Shown here: piece by piece, positions 8,254-18,100 of the stretch | Layout of the letters: each line of letters starts with the position of its first letter | How positions within the stretch are numbered: the stretch's first letter is position 1 | NCBI GenBank assembly: GCA_005885285.1 | Contig: VAZG01000194.1 | Span: 1 to 57,949, forward strand | Reading direction: 5' to 3' | Source: Alphaproteobacteria bacterium | GTDB lineage: Bacteria > Pseudomonadota > Alphaproteobacteria > Rhizobiales > Xanthobacteraceae | DNA length: 57,949 bases | Made by a program: the position numbers and the translations under genes | The notes under the pieces: model-generated | The model's database searches: none | Told to the model about the DNA's origin: nothing | The model's input: only the letters and a program-made list of their open reading frames with translations

Positions 8254-8892
8254 TCACTTCGCCCCGATCTTTCCTTCGGTGCCCGCCTGCAACCGCTTGA
8301 TGTTCTCGCGATGCATGTAGAACAGCAGCATGGTCAGCACCGCGAAGAGCGAGGCAAGCGCGGGGTGGCCGAACCACCACAAAAAGAGCGGCGTGACGAA
8401 CGCTGCGACCAGCGCCGACAGCGACGAATAGCGCGAGGTGAAGGCGGTGGCGAGCCAGATCACGCAAAACACCAGCGCGGCCGGCCAGAACAGCCCGAGC
8501 AGCACGCCGATATAGACGGCGACGCCTTTGCCGCCCCGAAATTTCAGCCAGACCGGAAAGAGGTGTCCGAGGAAGGCGCCGAGCGCCGCCAGCATCGCGG
8601 CGTTCGGTCCGCCAACAGAGCCGGCGATGACAACGGCCAGCGTGCCCTTGAGGGCGTCGCAGACCAGCGTTGCCGCGGCCAATCCCTTGCGCCCGGTACG
8701 CAGCACGTTTGTGGCGCCAATATTGCCGGAGCCGATCGAGCGCAGATCCTGTGTGCCGGCAATCCGGGTGAGGATCAGCCCGAACGGAACCGAGCCCAGG
8801 AGATAGCCGAGCAGGAACGCTATGACCAGGAAACCGTCAGTGGACACGGCAGTGGCTCCGGTCGCTGCGGTCTCCATGAATTTGCCGCGCAT
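8254..8892 (-). CDS. plsY: Acyl-phosphate:glycerol-3-phosphate acyltransferase PlsY
   Basis: Integral-membrane enzyme that transfers acyl groups from acyl-phosphate to glycerol-3-phosphate, the first step of phospholipid synthesis. All three PlsY motifs are present: GSVPFG...[20 protein letters not shown], and [11 protein letters not shown] near the C-terminus, with about five membrane helices between. I take ATG 8892 (GAGCG just upstream, 17 bases after the pyrC stop); ATG 8877 is an alternative five codons in. It follows pyrC in the same direction and is probably co-transcribed with pyrB and pyrC. Confidence 0.95.
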   Translation of the reverse strand: MRGKFMETAATGATAVSTDGFLVIAFLLGYLLGSVPFGLILTRIAGTQDLRSIGSGNIGATNVLRTGRKGLAAATLVCDALKGTLAVVIAGSVGGPNAAMLAALGAFLGHLFPVWLKFRGGKGVAVYIGVLLGLFWPAALVFCVIWLATAFTSRYSSLSALVAAFVTPLFLWWFGHPALASLFAVLTMLLFYMHRENIKRLQAGTEGKIGAK

Positions 8893-8909
8893 GTTCGCTC
8901 GAAAACGCT

Positions 8910-10223
8910 CTAGACATGTTCGTAAACCGTCCGCCCGCTGACAATAGTACGGACGACGCGGCCGGAGAAGCGGGCCTCGTCGAACGGCGTGTTCTTGCAT
9001 TGCGATTTGAGGTCGGCGGGATCGAGCACCCAGGGCGTATCGGGGTCGATCACGATTACGTCAGCAGGCGAGCCCGCGCGTAGCGAGCCGCCCGGCAGCC
9101 CCAGCAATTCCGCCGGGCGCGTCGACATCGCCCGGATCAGTGTCTTGAAATCCAACTCGCCATTGTGGACCAGCCGCAAGGCCGCCGGCAGCATGGTCTG
9201 CAGGCCGACCGCGCCGGAGGCTGCCTCCGCGAACGGCAGCCGCTTGACCTCGACGTCCTGCGGATTGTGATCGGACATGATCACGTCGAGCAGCCCGGAG
9301 GCGAGGGCCGCCACCAGCGCCTTTCGGTCGTCCTCGGTGCGCAGCGGCGGCGACAATTTGAGGAAGGTGCGATAGGGGCCGATGTCGTTCTCGTTCAGCG
9401 TGACGTGATTGATCGAGACCGAAGCCGAGACCTGCAGCCCGGCGCTGCGGGCACGCTTCAAGATTTCCAGCGACTCGATGCAACTCAGTGAGGCCGCATG
9501 ATAGCGGCCGCCGGAGAGCGCCACCAGGCGCATGTCGCGCTCCAGCATCACGGCCTCGGCGGCATCGGGGATGCCGGCAAGCCCAAGGCGGGCGGCGAAC
9601 TCGCCTTCGTTCATCACGCCTTCGCCGACCAGATTGGGGTCCTCGGTGTGGTGTACGATCAGCGCGTCGAAGTCGCGGGCGTAGGTCAGCGCGCGGCGCA
9701 TCACCTGCGCGTTGGTGACGCTCTTGTCGCCGTCGGAGAACGCCACCGCGCCGGCCGCCTTCAACAGCCCGATCTCGGTCATCTCCTGGCCGAGCAGGCC
9801 CTTGGTGAGCGCCGCCATCGGATGGATATTGACGATCGCGGTGTCGCGCGCGCGGCGCAGCACGAAATCCACGGTCGCCGAGTTGTCGATCACGGGCGAA
9901 GTGTCCGGCTGGCAGACGATGGTGGTGATACCGCCGGCCGCTGCGGCCTGGCTGGCGGATGCAAAGGTCTCACGGTGGCTGGCGCCGGGCTCGCCGACAA
10001 AGGCGCGCATGTCGACCAGCCCGGGGGCTATGACCATGCCGGCGCAATTGACGATGTCGGTGCCCTCAGGCACGCCGGCCGCACCGATGCCGCGTCGCGC
10101 GTCGCGGATGACGCCGTCCGCTATCAGGACATCGCCAAGCCCGTCGAAATCCCGCGACGGATCGACCACGCGAGCGTTGGCAAGCAGGATCGGGCGGCGG
10201 TCGGTAAGCATTCTGTTACGCAT
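8910..10223 (-). CDS. pyrC: Dihydroorotase-like protein PyrC, HxH metal site missing
   Basis: A 437-residue amidohydrolase-fold protein of the multifunctional-type dihydroorotase family. Where active enzymes read D-x-H-x-H, this one reads [13 protein letters not shown], so both metal-binding histidines of the first motif are replaced. The later DHAPH-type motif is [15 protein letters not shown] and the INH histidine are retained. Such degenerate copies beside pyrB (PyrC' in Pseudomonas) are catalytically inactive and support the fold or activity of aspartate transcarbamoylase, so this may be structural, with the active dihydroorotase elsewhere. It overlaps the pyrB 3' end by eight bases; a second ATG lies at 10211. 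Confidence 0.92.
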   Translation of the reverse strand: MRNRMLTDRRPILLANARVVDPSRDFDGLGDVLIADGVIRDARRGIGAAGVPEGTDIVNCAGMVIAPGLVDMRAFVGEPGASHRETFASASQAAAAGGITTIVCQPDTSPVIDNSATVDFVLRRARDTAIVNIHPMAALTKGLLGQEMTEIGLLKAAGAVAFSDGDKSVTNAQVMRRALTYARDFDALIVHHTEDPNLVGEGVMNEGEFAARLGLAGIPDAAEAVMLERDMRLVALSGGRYHAASLSCIESLEILKRARSAGLQVSASVSINHVTLNENDIGPYRTFLKLSPPLRTEDDRKALVAALASGLLDVIMSDHNPQDVEVKRLPFAEAASGAVGLQTMLPAALRLVHNGELDFKTLIRAMSTRPAELLGLPGGSLRAGSPADVIVIDPDTPWVLDPADLKSQCKNTPFDEARFSGRVVRTIVSGRTVYEHV

Positions 10224-11169
10224 TTGGCAGGTTGCGGGCGAGCGCTTCCAGCACCGCCATCCGCACCGCCACTCCCATTTCCACCTGTTCGCGGATCACT
10301 GATTGTGCGCCGTCGGCGACGATCGAGTCGATCTCGACGCCTCTGTTCATCGGCCCCGGATGCATTACGAGCGCATCGGGCTTGGCGTAAGCGAGCTTCT
10401 TCTGGTCGAGGCCGAAGTAGTGAAAATATTCGCCCGATGACGGCACGAACGAGCCGTTCATGCGCTCGCGCTGCAGCCGCAGCATCATCACGATGTCGGC
10501 GCCGTTCAGCCCCTCGCGCATGTCGCGCTCGACCTCGACGCCCATCCGCTCGATGCCCGGCGGCAACAGCGTCGAGGGCGCAACCACGCGCACCCGGGCG
10601 CCCATCAGGTTCAGCAGCAGGATATTGGAACGCGCCACCCGCGAATGCAGGACATCGCCGCAGATTGCGATCACCAGCCCCTCGAGCCGCCCCTTGTTGC
10701 GGCGGATGGTCAGCGCATCCAAGAGCGCCTGGGTCGGATGCTCGTGGGCGCCGTCGCCGGCATTGATCACGGAACCGTCGACCTTGCGCGCCAAAAGTTC
10801 CACCGCGCCTGAGGCATGATGGCGCACCACGAGGATGTCCGGGTGCATGGCATTGAGCGTCACCGCGGTGTCGATCAGCGTCTCGCCTTTGCGCATGGAA
10901 GAGGAGGACACCGACATGTTCATGACGTCGGCGCCGAGCCGCTTGCCGGCAATCTCGAAGGAGGACTGGGTGCGGGTCGAGGCCTCGAAGAACAGGTTGA
11001 CCTGGGTGCGGCCGCGCAACGAGGCTCGCTTTTTGTCGATCTGCCGGTTGAGCTCGACATATTCTTCGGAGAGGTCGAGCAGGCCGGTAATGTCGGCAGC
11101 GGAAAGCCCCTCTATGCCCAGCAGGTGCCGGTGACCGAGGACAAAGGTCGATTTCAATGCAGGGGTCAT
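10216..11169 (-). CDS. pyrB: Aspartate carbamoyltransferase catalytic subunit
   Basis: Catalyses carbamoyl phosphate plus aspartate to carbamoyl-aspartate in pyrimidine synthesis. The 317-residue protein shows the carbamoyl-phosphate loop [13 protein letters not shown], the KGETLIDT loop, [12 protein letters not shown], and the C-terminal [12 protein letters not shown]. The open frame extends to 11298, but family length and the usual start [12 protein letters not shown] place the ATG at 11169. It overlaps pyrC by eight bases, which suggests translational coupling, consistent with formation of a PyrB-PyrC' complex. Confidence 0.97.
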   Translation of the reverse strand: MTPALKSTFVLGHRHLLGIEGLSAADITGLLDLSEEYVELNRQIDKKRASLRGRTQVNLFFEASTRTQSSFEIAGKRLGADVMNMSVSSSSMRKGETLIDTAVTLNAMHPDILVVRHHASGAVELLARKVDGSVINAGDGAHEHPTQALLDALTIRRNKGRLEGLVIAICGDVLHSRVARSNILLLNLMGARVRVVAPSTLLPPGIERMGVEVERDMREGLNGADIVMMLRLQRERMNGSFVPSSGEYFHYFGLDQKKLAYAKPDALVMHPGPMNRGVEIDSIVADGAQSVIREQVEMGVAVRMAVLEALARNLPNA

Positions 11170-11300
11170 TAAAGCGAGAGCTATAGGCGTGGATGGATGG
11201 CGGGGCAAGGGCCAACCGAGGGGTAAAAAGTTATCCCCCGGTAGTCGCCGTTCAGGGTAAATGCCAGATCGCAAAGCCGTCCCCGATTGGACCATCAACC

Positions 11301-12056
11301 ATGCGCGATTTGAACCGGTTTGCTCCGATACTGTTAACTGCGCTGGCGGGGCCCGTGTGTGCGCAGACCTTGCCCGGTAGTTTTGCGTATCTGCGCGATA
11401 TCGACCCGACGATCATCCAGGACATCCGCTATGCCGGCTCGAACAATTTCGTCGGCCGGCCGCTTAAAGGCTATGCTGCTGCCGAATGCGTGGTGAAGCG
11501 CGAGGTGGGATCGAAGCTGAAAGCGATCCAGCAGGAACTTTCGCGGCAAAACCTGTCGCTGAAAATGCTGGATTGCTACCGGCCCGCGCGCGCGGTCGCG
11601 GACATGTGGGCCTGGGCGCAAAACAGCAAGGAGACGCCGGCCGAGCGGCGCTTCAATCCGGCGTTCGCGAAGGCCGATCTGTTCCGGCTCGGCTATATCG
11701 CCACTCATTCCGGCCATTCGACCGGCGCCGCCCTCGATCTGACCCTGGTCGATCTGAAGGCCGACAATTCGGCCGTCTTTGATCCCAACAAAGTGTATTC
11801 CGACTGCACCGCGCCCGCCGAGGCGCGGGCGCCTGAGGCGAGCATCGATATGGGCACCGGTTACGATTGTTCCGATCGGAAGTCGCATACGGCAGCTCGC
11901 TCGATCACCCCGGGGCAGAGCCGCTGGCGCAACCTGCTTGTCGCCGCAATGGCACGGCAAGGTTTTGTGAACTATTCGAAGGAGTGGTGGCACTTTTCGC
12001 TGCCGGGCATAGGCGGGGCAGCCTATGATTTCCCGATAACGCCGCGCCGCCAGTGA
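11301..12056 (+). CDS. Secreted D-alanyl-D-alanine dipeptidase, VanX/DdpX-like
   Basis: Zinc dipeptidase of the peptidase M15D (VanX) family, 251 residues, exported by an N-terminal signal peptide (about residues 1-22, cleavage near CAQ-TLP). Active-site signatures are complete: His139 and Asp146 in [11 protein letters not shown], and Glu228 and His231 in KEWWHFSL. VanX-type enzymes cleave D-Ala-D-Ala from peptidoglycan turnover; there is no vanA/vanH neighbour, so a recycling role is more likely than glycopeptide resistance. It is divergent from pyrB, and its stop lies 20 bases before the AidB-like gene, which may be co-transcribed. An in-frame extension to 11193 lacks a signal sequence and is not used. 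Confidence 0.93.
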   Translation: MRDLNRFAPILLTALAGPVCAQTLPGSFAYLRDIDPTIIQDIRYAGSNNFVGRPLKGYAAAECVVKREVGSKLKAIQQELSRQNLSLKMLDCYRPARAVADMWAWAQNSKETPAERRFNPAFAKADLFRLGYIATHSGHSTGAALDLTLVDLKADNSAVFDPNKVYSDCTAPAEARAPEASIDMGTGYDCSDRKSHTAARSITPGQSRWRNLLVAAMARQGFVNYSKEWWHFSLPGIGGAAYDFPITPRRQ

Positions 12057-12076
12057 CTCCCCAACAGGACCGGCCC

Positions 12077-13720
12077 ATGACCCATCCCGCCTTCGCAACC
12101 CACGAAGTCTTCAACCAGTCGCCGCCGTTCGAGGATGTCGATCTGTTCACGCTCGACACGCCGCTTTCGGAATCGATTGCCGCCAACGGCGCAGCCGCCG
12201 CGGCGCCGGAACTCTCGGAATTCGGCAAGCACTGGGGATCGGCTGCGATGGCCGCGCGCGGCCGCGCTGCGAATGAGAACACGCCAAAGCTGCGGAGCTT
12301 CGATTCCAGGGGCAACCGCCGCGACGAGGTCGAGTTTCATCCTGCCTATCACGAATTGATGGCGCGGAGCGCTCATGCCGGCGTGCACAATTCGACCTGG
12401 ACCGCGCAGGGCAAGCCGGCTGGTGCTGCGGCCGAAGTGGTGCGCGCGGCGAAGTTCTATATCGCCTCACAGGTCGAGACCGGTCATCTCTGCCCGATCA
12501 CCATGACGCGCGCTTCGGTTGCCGCACTTGCGGCGCAGCCGGATCTGCTCGCGAAGACGATGCCCGTGATCGCGACCCGCGCCTATGATCCAGGTTTTGC
12601 GCCGTGGTGGACCAAGCGCGGCATGACGCTCGGCATGGGCATGACCGAGAAACAGGGCGGCACCGACGTGCGCTCCAACATGACACACGCGGAACGCGAC
12701 GGCAGCGCCTATCGTATCACCGGGCATAAATGGTTCATGTCGGCGCCGATGTGCGATGCGTTCCTGGTGCTGGCGCAGGCCGACGAAGGCCTGACCTGTT
12801 TCTTCATGCCGCGCTTTGCGCCGGATGGATCGGTCAATGCGATCCAGTTCCAGCGGCTCAAGGACAAGCTCGGCAACCGCTCGAATGCTTCTTCCGAAGT
12901 GGAGTTCGTGGGCGCCTATGCGGAGCGCGTCGGCGAGGCGGGCAAGGGCATCCGCACCATCATCCAGATGGTGCAGTTAACGCGGCAGGATTGCGCGATC
13001 GCCTCCGTCGGCCTGATGCGATCGGGACTTTCGCATGCGCTCCATCACGCAAGACATCGCAGCGTATTCCAGAAGCACCTCGCCGATCAGCCGCTGATGC
13101 AGACGGTGCTTGCGGACATGGCGCTTCACGTCGAGGCCTCGGTCGCGCTGGTGATGCGGCTCTGCCGCGCATTCGACCAGGCCCCAGATGATCCCGGCGA
13201 GGCCGCCTACATGCGGCTTCTGACACCGGCAATCAAATATTGGGTCTGCAAGAGCGCGCCCGGATTTCTCTACGAGGCGATGGAGTGCCTCGGCGGCAAT
13301 GGCTACGTGGAGGAGGGGATTTTGGCGCGGCATTATCGCGAGTCGCCCGTCAACGCGATTTGGGAGGGCTCGGGCAATGTGATGTGCCTTGACGTGCTCC
13401 GGGCGTTGTCGCGTGAGCCGGATGCGGCCACCGCGGTGTTGCAGGATATTGCCGAGCAAGCCAAGGGTTTGCCGGGTGGCGCGGAGGCCGTCGGATCGAT
13501 CGCAAAGTCGTTCCGCCGGCCGGACGGCGAGCGGGTGGCGCGGCTGGCGGTCGAAAAGCTGGCGTTGCTTGCGGCCGCCGCGGCACTCAACAAGATCGCG
13601 CCGCATCATGCCGAGTTGTTCGCCGCCACGCGACTTGCCACGCCTCATGCCAGCATGTACGGCGCGGTCGATCTCGCCAATGACGATATCCGTGCATTGC
13701 TGCAGCGCGCGCTGCCGTGA
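12077..13720 (+). CDS. aidB: AidB-like acyl-CoA dehydrogenase family protein
   Basis: A 547-residue flavoprotein closely resembling E. coli AidB, part of the adaptive response to DNA alkylation. The N-terminal extension with HEVFNQSPPFEDVDLF, the segment ETGHLCPITMT, the FAD-site block MGMTEKQGGTDVRSN, and the C-terminal YRESPVNAIWEGSGNVMCLD are AidB-type. AidB has weak isovaleryl-CoA dehydrogenase activity and binds DNA. AGGA lies nine bases ahead of ATG 12077; an in-frame GTG at 12053 overlaps the previous stop and is less likely. No ada or alkB gene is nearby, so induction by alkylation is not shown here. Confidence 0.93.
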   Translation: MTHPAFATHEVFNQSPPFEDVDLFTLDTPLSESIAANGAAAAAPELSEFGKHWGSAAMAARGRAANENTPKLRSFDSRGNRRDEVEFHPAYHELMARSAHAGVHNSTWTAQGKPAGAAAEVVRAAKFYIASQVETGHLCPITMTRASVAALAAQPDLLAKTMPVIATRAYDPGFAPWWTKRGMTLGMGMTEKQGGTDVRSNMTHAERDGSAYRITGHKWFMSAPMCDAFLVLAQADEGLTCFFMPRFAPDGSVNAIQFQRLKDKLGNRSNASSEVEFVGAYAERVGEAGKGIRTIIQMVQLTRQDCAIASVGLMRSGLSHALHHARHRSVFQKHLADQPLMQTVLADMALHVEASVALVMRLCRAFDQAPDDPGEAAYMRLLTPAIKYWVCKSAPGFLYEAMECLGGNGYVEEGILARHYRESPVNAIWEGSGNVMCLDVLRALSREPDAATAVLQDIAEQAKGLPGGAEAVGSIAKSFRRPDGERVARLAVEKLALLAAAAALNKIAPHHAELFAATRLATPHASMYGAVDLANDDIRALLQRALP

Positions 13721-13730
13721 CCCACAAACT

Positions 13731-13813
13731 CGTCATGCCCGGACTTGATCCGGGCATCCATCAATCTTCAGAAGAGGATGGATTGCCGGGTCAAGCCCGG
13801 CAACGACGAAAAG
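13731..13813. repeat. Palindromic intergenic repeat (GTCATGCCCGG type)
   Basis: Contains GTCATGCCCGGACTTGATC, GGATGGATTGCCGGGTCAAG and CCCGGCAACGACG, forming nested hairpins (CCCGGACTTGATCCGGG and GCCGGGTCAAGCCCGGC). A second repeat family, unlike the one flanking the amidase; common between genes in Bradyrhizobium. Confidence 0.8.
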
Positions 13814-13843
13814 AAACAACACTGCGAAAGTTGAAGTAAATTG

Positions 13844-14614
13844 ATGGATTCCCTCAATCCGGAGCATCCGCCGGTCGTAGTAGCGCGGGTCGGACGCCGC
13901 CCCCTGGTCTGGAAGTTCTGGGGCACGGTGCTGTGGGGCCTTTTCATTTTTGCCGCGATGTTCATCGGACAAATCGCTGTGGTCGCCTGGTTCGTGCTGC
14001 GGCAAGGAGGGCCGATCGATGTTGCCACCGCGGTGCATGTCGTCGGCGGTGGAATCACCATTTCACTGTCGGTGATTTGCGGCCTGCCGGCTGTGCTCGC
14101 CGCGCTGTGGCTTGCGATCCACCTCTCGCGCACCCCGTTTGCCGACTATCTCGCGTTGCGCGGGACGTCGTGGAAGAACCTTCTGATCGGCATCGCCGGC
14201 CTGTTCGTCGTGGTGATGGGCTGGGACCTGTTGTCGCGCGCCACCGGGCGCGACGTCACTCCCGGATTCATGCTCGACGTCTTGAAATCGGCGCGCGCCG
14301 ACGGCGCGCTGTGGCTTCTGGTATTCGCCTTCTGCGTCGCCGCGCCAATTTCGGAAGAGCTGTTCGCGCGCGGTTTCCTCTACCGCGGCTGGTCGGAAAC
14401 CTTCTTGGGACCCGCCGGCGCCGTCATCCTGTCGTCCATTGTGTGGACCGGGCTGCACCTGCAATATGATTGGTACTTTTTCGGCGAAGTCTTCTCGATC
14501 GGTCTTTTGCTCGGATACCTGCGCTACCGCTCTGGCTCGATCTGGCTGACGATCGTTTTGCACGGCCTTAACAATCTCGGCGCCGTGGTACAGACGATTT
14601 GGCTGGCGGGTTGA
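13844..14614 (+). CDS. CPBP-family intramembrane glutamic protease
   Basis: A 256-residue polytopic membrane protein with about seven hydrophobic segments. The CPBP (Rce1-like) catalytic signature is present: Glu171-Glu172 and Arg176 in ISEELFARGFLYRG, then the histidine motif WTGLHLQYDW, and the final HGLNNLGAV. Members are intramembrane endopeptidases with varied and often unknown substrates. A TTG directly before the ATG at 13844 is ignored. No ribosome site is obvious (AAAG at about -14), so the start is less certain than the identity. It is convergent with the AEC permease gene, whose stop lies two bases away. Confidence 0.92.
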   Translation: MDSLNPEHPPVVVARVGRRPLVWKFWGTVLWGLFIFAAMFIGQIAVVAWFVLRQGGPIDVATAVHVVGGGITISLSVICGLPAVLAALWLAIHLSRTPFADYLALRGTSWKNLLIGIAGLFVVVMGWDLLSRATGRDVTPGFMLDVLKSARADGALWLLVFAFCVAAPISEELFARGFLYRGWSETFLGPAGAVILSSIVWTGLHLQYDWYFFGEVFSIGLLLGYLRYRSGSIWLTIVLHGLNNLGAVVQTIWLAG

Positions 14615-14616
14615 CG

Positions 14617-15540
14617 TCAGGCCACCAGGGCGATCGCGATCGGCATCGTGATCGCCGCGAGGATGGTTTGCAGCGTGATGATTTGCGCAAGCAGCGGCGC
14701 GTCGCCGCCCATCTGCCGGGCCAAAACGTAAGCGCTTGACGACGCCGGCACCGCCGAGCAGGCGGTCACGATCACAAGATTTTGACCCGACAGGCCGAAC
14801 CACAGCGCCAGCGCGACCGCCAGCACCGGCATCAGGATCAGCTTGAGGAAAACGCCAAGGCCGGCCGCAGTGCTCGGACGAAACAGGCCATCGAGATGCA
14901 GGCCGGCGCCGGTGACGAGCAAGCCGATCGCGAGCGAGCAGCGGCCCAGCGCATCAGCCACCTCATGCCAGATCCTTGGCAGCGGAACGTGCAGTACGTT
15001 GAGCGCCAACCCGATCGCGCAGGCCCAGATCAGGGGGTTGCGGACCACGGTCATGACGATCGAGCGGACCGACTGTTTCTCAGTTGCGGCGTAGTGCGCC
15101 AGCACGGCGACGCTGAAGACGTTGACCAGCGGAATGATCGCGACCATCGCGACCGACGCCAGCGCGAGGCCAGCGTCGCCAAATAGATTTCCTGAGACCG
15201 CGAGCGCCACAAAGGTCTGCCAACGCGTCGCGCCCTGGAAGATTGAGGTGAAGGCCGGGCCGTCAATGTCCATTTTGGCGAGCAGGGGCCTTAAGCCGAG
15301 GCACAACAGCGACATCGCCAGCGCCGAGAGCACCAGCGCGCCGCCGACGCCGGCGATCGGCACCCTGGTTAGGTCGGCCTTCACCAGGGTCTGGATCAAG
15401 AGCGCGGGAAACAGCACGTAATAGGTCAGCCGTTCCAGCCCGTGCCATTGCGTCTCCAGCCGCATCAGGCTGCGCTTGAGCGCAAAGCCGAACACGATGA
15501 GCAGGAATACCGGCAGCAGCGCCGCAATCACCACCGCCAT
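14617..15540 (-). CDS. AEC-family transporter
   Basis: A 307-residue permease of the auxin efflux carrier family (Mem_trans fold), with about ten hydrophobic helices arranged in two repeats. Typical points are VVIAALLPVFLLIVFGF at the N-terminus, FPALLIQTL, FQGATRWQTFVAL, NPLIWACAIGLALN and TACSAVPASSSAYVLA. Bacterial members export small organic acids, including malate and malonate; the substrate here is unknown. The gene starts two bases after ruvX and is almost certainly in the same operon. Confidence 0.92.
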   Translation of the reverse strand: MAVVIAALLPVFLLIVFGFALKRSLMRLETQWHGLERLTYYVLFPALLIQTLVKADLTRVPIAGVGGALVLSALAMSLLCLGLRPLLAKMDIDGPAFTSIFQGATRWQTFVALAVSGNLFGDAGLALASVAMVAIIPLVNVFSVAVLAHYAATEKQSVRSIVMTVVRNPLIWACAIGLALNVLHVPLPRIWHEVADALGRCSLAIGLLVTGAGLHLDGLFRPSTAAGLGVFLKLILMPVLAVALALWFGLSGQNLVIVTACSAVPASSSAYVLARQMGGDAPLLAQIITLQTILAAITMPIAIALVA

Positions 15541-15542
15541 CG

Positions 15543-16025
15543 CTAGCGATCCGCGCGCAGCCTGGCGAGCCGGTCGAGCGCGCCCTGCAGGATGAAGATC
15601 GCGGCATGCTCGTCGATCACCTCAGCGCGCTTGGCTCTGCTCATGTCCATGCCGATCAGTTCACGCTCGACGGCCGCGGTCGAAAGCCGCTCGTCCCACA
15701 ACGCAATGGCGAGGTCGGTGAGGCCAGAGAAATTGCGCGCGAAGGCGCGGGTGGACTGCGCGCGTGGGCCCTCGCTGCCGTCCATGTTGATGGGGAGCCC
15801 CAACACGAAGCCGACGGCGCTGCGTTCGGCTGCTATCGTGAGCAGCCGCGCCGCGTCTGACTTGAAGGCCTTGCGGTGCAAGGTCTCAACGCCAGTCGCA
15901 AGCCGGCGGTCAGGATCGGAGACGGCGACACCAATGGTCTTGGTGCCCAAATCGAGGCCGACCAGCGCGCCACGATCGGGCCAGTGCGCGGCAGCTTCGG
16001 TCAGCGGCAGGATGAGGGCAGGCAT
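15543..16025 (-). CDS. ruvX: Putative pre-16S rRNA nuclease / Holliday junction resolvase, YqgF/RuvX
   Basis: A 160-residue RNase H-fold protein of the YqgF family, essential in E. coli for 16S rRNA 5'-end maturation and earlier named RuvX. Motifs: GLDLGTKTIGVAVSD with the first catalytic Asp, FVLGLPINMDGSEGP, LWDERLSTAAVE, and VIDEHAAIFILQGALD. ATG 16025 is preferred; a GTG five codons upstream would add an atypical extension. It heads a two-gene unit with the AEC transporter. In relatives ruvX often diverges directly from gatC; here a LysR gene and two flavin oxidoreductase genes separate them. Confidence 0.95.
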   Translation of the reverse strand: MPALILPLTEAAAHWPDRGALVGLDLGTKTIGVAVSDPDRRLATGVETLHRKAFKSDAARLLTIAAERSAVGFVLGLPINMDGSEGPRAQSTRAFARNFSGLTDLAIALWDERLSTAAVERELIGMDMSRAKRAEVIDEHAAIFILQGALDRLARLRADR

Positions 16026-16074
16026 GGGACCGCATAACACGCCGTCTGCGATCCCTGCAAAGCGGGAAGCACGG

Positions 16075-16977
16075 TCACGCGACGGCCTGACTGATGCGAT
16101 CTGGCCTGTCCGCCGTCAGGCACGAAACAAACCCGCTCAACGCGCTGTATTGATGCGCGCTGCGGCGCGTGACGAAAAGCGTATCGACCCGCGACCCGGA
16201 TGCATCGAGCGCGTGCAGACGGATGCTCTCGCGCAGATCGCTGCGTTCGACCACGGCACGCGGCAGCAATGTGACGCCCATATCCGCGGCAACGCAGCCG
16301 ATCATGCCATCGAGCGTGCCCAATTCGAACCGCGCGGCCGAAGGCCAGCCAAATTCCGAAAACACCTGTTCGAGCCGCTGCCGGTAGGTGCAGCCGGTGC
16401 GGAACACCAGCGCGGTCGGACCGGACTCGGCCGTACCGGCGCGCAAGCTTGCAAGGCTCGTCCACCGGTGCGCGGTGACCAGCACCAGCTCTTCGCGGAA
16501 TGCCGCAATCGCGCTGAGTTCGGCGTGCTCGATCGGCCCGGCGACAAAGGCGCCGTCGAGCGTCCCGTCAAGCACCGCGGCGACCAGATCGGCGGTCGGT
16601 GCGGTCCGCAATGTCAATCGCACCGCTGGAAAACGCCGATGAAATTCGGCGAGCAGCGATGGCAGCCGCACCGCGGCCGTGGTCTCCATCGAGCCGATCG
16701 CGAGCGGTCCTTTCGGTTCGCCATCGTCGCGCGCGGCCAGCACCGCTTCGCGCGCAAGCGCGGCCATGCGCTGGGCGTAAGGGAGCAGGCGGCGCCCAGC
16801 GCCGGTCAAGGTCATGCCGCGGCTGTGCCGTTCGAACAGGGCGGTGCCGATCTCGGCCTCGAGCGCCTTTATTCGCTGCGTGACGTTGGACTGCACTGTG
16901 TTGAGTTCATCGGCGGCGCGGGTAATCCCACCTGACCGCGCGACGGCCGAGAAGGTGACGAGATCGGTAAGCTCCAT
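16075..16977 (-). CDS. LysR-family transcriptional regulator
   Basis: A 300-residue LysR protein: N-terminal winged helix (residues 1-60: MELTDLVTFSAVARSGGITR, then QSNVTQRIKALEAEIGTALF) and a C-terminal periplasmic-binding-like effector domain (about 90-290). GGAG lies five bases ahead of ATG 16977; an upstream in-frame GTG is less likely. It diverges from the nitronate monooxygenase-like pair, 102 bp away, and probably regulates it in response to a substrate of those enzymes. That link is inferred from position only. Confidence 0.95.
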   Translation of the reverse strand: MELTDLVTFSAVARSGGITRAADELNTVQSNVTQRIKALEAEIGTALFERHSRGMTLTGAGRRLLPYAQRMAALAREAVLAARDDGEPKGPLAIGSMETTAAVRLPSLLAEFHRRFPAVRLTLRTAPTADLVAAVLDGTLDGAFVAGPIEHAELSAIAAFREELVLVTAHRWTSLASLRAGTAESGPTALVFRTGCTYRQRLEQVFSEFGWPSAARFELGTLDGMIGCVAADMGVTLLPRAVVERSDLRESIRLHALDASGSRVDTLFVTRRSAHQYSALSGFVSCLTADRPDRISQAVA

Positions 16978-17078
16978 CGTCTCCACCGTTTGTTTTTGGA
17001 GATGGCTGCGTTCTCAAGTATTCATTTTTCGAGAATGGTAGTTGAGCCTAATCTCGCTGTCCAGCTTGGAGGAGCGAC

Positions 17079-18077
17079 ATGTCGATCAGCACACCGTTAT
17101 CAGCGCTTTTGGGCATCAAACACCCGATCCTCTCTGCCCCAATGGATGTGATTGCCGGCGCACGTCTCACGAGTGCGGTCGGCGGCGCGGGCGGTTTTGG
17201 AATTCTCGGCGGCGGCTATGGCGAAAGGACCTGGCTGGAGCAAGAGACCGCCAAGCTCAAGCGATGCGCAGTGCCGTTCGGCATCGGGTTCATCACCTGG
17301 AGTCTGGCAAAGCAGCCCGAGCTTCTTGATATCGCGCTGAACGCGCGCCCTCGCGCGATCATGCTTTCGTTCGGCGATCCCCAGCCGTTTGCGCCTCGCG
17401 TCGAGGCTGCGGGCGCGCTCCTGATCTGCCAGGTCCAAAACGAAGACATGGCGCGGCAGGCGCTGGACGCGGGCGCTGATGTTCTAGTCGCACAGGGTAG
17501 CGAGGCCGGCGGTCACGGCGCTTCGCGCACTACGATCGACATTGTGCCGGCGATCGTCGATCTCGCGGCCGGCCGGGTGCCGGTGGTGGCGGCCGGCGGC
17601 ATCGCCGACGGGCGCGGATTGGCGGCGATGATGATGCTTGGCGCGGCCGGCGTGCTGCTCGGCACCCGCTTTTATGCCAGCGTCGAAGCCGACGGCGCAG
17701 AAGAGGCGAAGCAGCGAATCTGCACTGCGGCGAGCGGGAACACGGTTCGGGGCATGATCTTCGATCTCTCGCGCAACAATGTCTGGCCGGCGCCGTTTAC
17801 CGGACGCTGCCTGATCAACGACCATGCCCGTCGCTGGATGGGACGCGAAGTCGAACTGCTGCAGAATGTGCGGGCCGTCGCGGCCGAATACGCGGCCGCC
17901 AAGGCCGCTGGCAATTTCGATGTCGCCGCTGTCATCGCGGGCGAAGCGGTCGGCTTGATTCATGACGTTCCCACGGCGGCCGAGATCGTCGGACGGATCG
18001 TCACGGAAGCAGAGCAGATACTTCTCGGGCGGCGCAATTCCGCCACGGCTTCGCGGGCTGCTTCCGCGCTAACGTGA
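17079..18077 (+). CDS. Nitronate monooxygenase-like flavin oxidoreductase (first of pair)
   Basis: A 332-residue TIM-barrel FMN enzyme of the NPD/nitronate monooxygenase family. It begins LSALLGIKHPILSAPMDVIAG, carries GSEAGGHGASRT with the family's conserved histidine, and VPVVAAGGIADGRGLAAMM for phosphate binding. GGAGG lies shortly before the ATG. Relatives oxidise alkyl nitronates or reduce other substrates, and specificity cannot be read here. It is divergent from the LysR gene and its stop overlaps a possible GTG start of the next gene, so the two form an operon. Confidence 0.9.
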   Translation: MSISTPLSALLGIKHPILSAPMDVIAGARLTSAVGGAGGFGILGGGYGERTWLEQETAKLKRCAVPFGIGFITWSLAKQPELLDIALNARPRAIMLSFGDPQPFAPRVEAAGALLICQVQNEDMARQALDAGADVLVAQGSEAGGHGASRTTIDIVPAIVDLAAGRVPVVAAGGIADGRGLAAMMMLGAAGVLLGTRFYASVEADGAEEAKQRICTAASGNTVRGMIFDLSRNNVWPAPFTGRCLINDHARRWMGREVELLQNVRAVAAEYAAAKAAGNFDVAAVIAGEAVGLIHDVPTAAEIVGRIVTEAEQILLGRRNSATASRAASALT

Positions 18078-18100
18078 CCATCCAACCGAACGAGCAAACC

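Noticed and set aside
9498..10766. 422-codon plus-strand frame opposite pyrC and pyrB
   Set aside because: Spans two well-supported minus-strand genes and has arginine/alanine-rich composition typical of antisense shadows.
12002..12012. TGCCG close to GCATAG in the VanX-like gene
   Set aside because: Spacing is one base instead of five and it is inside coding sequence near a stop codon.
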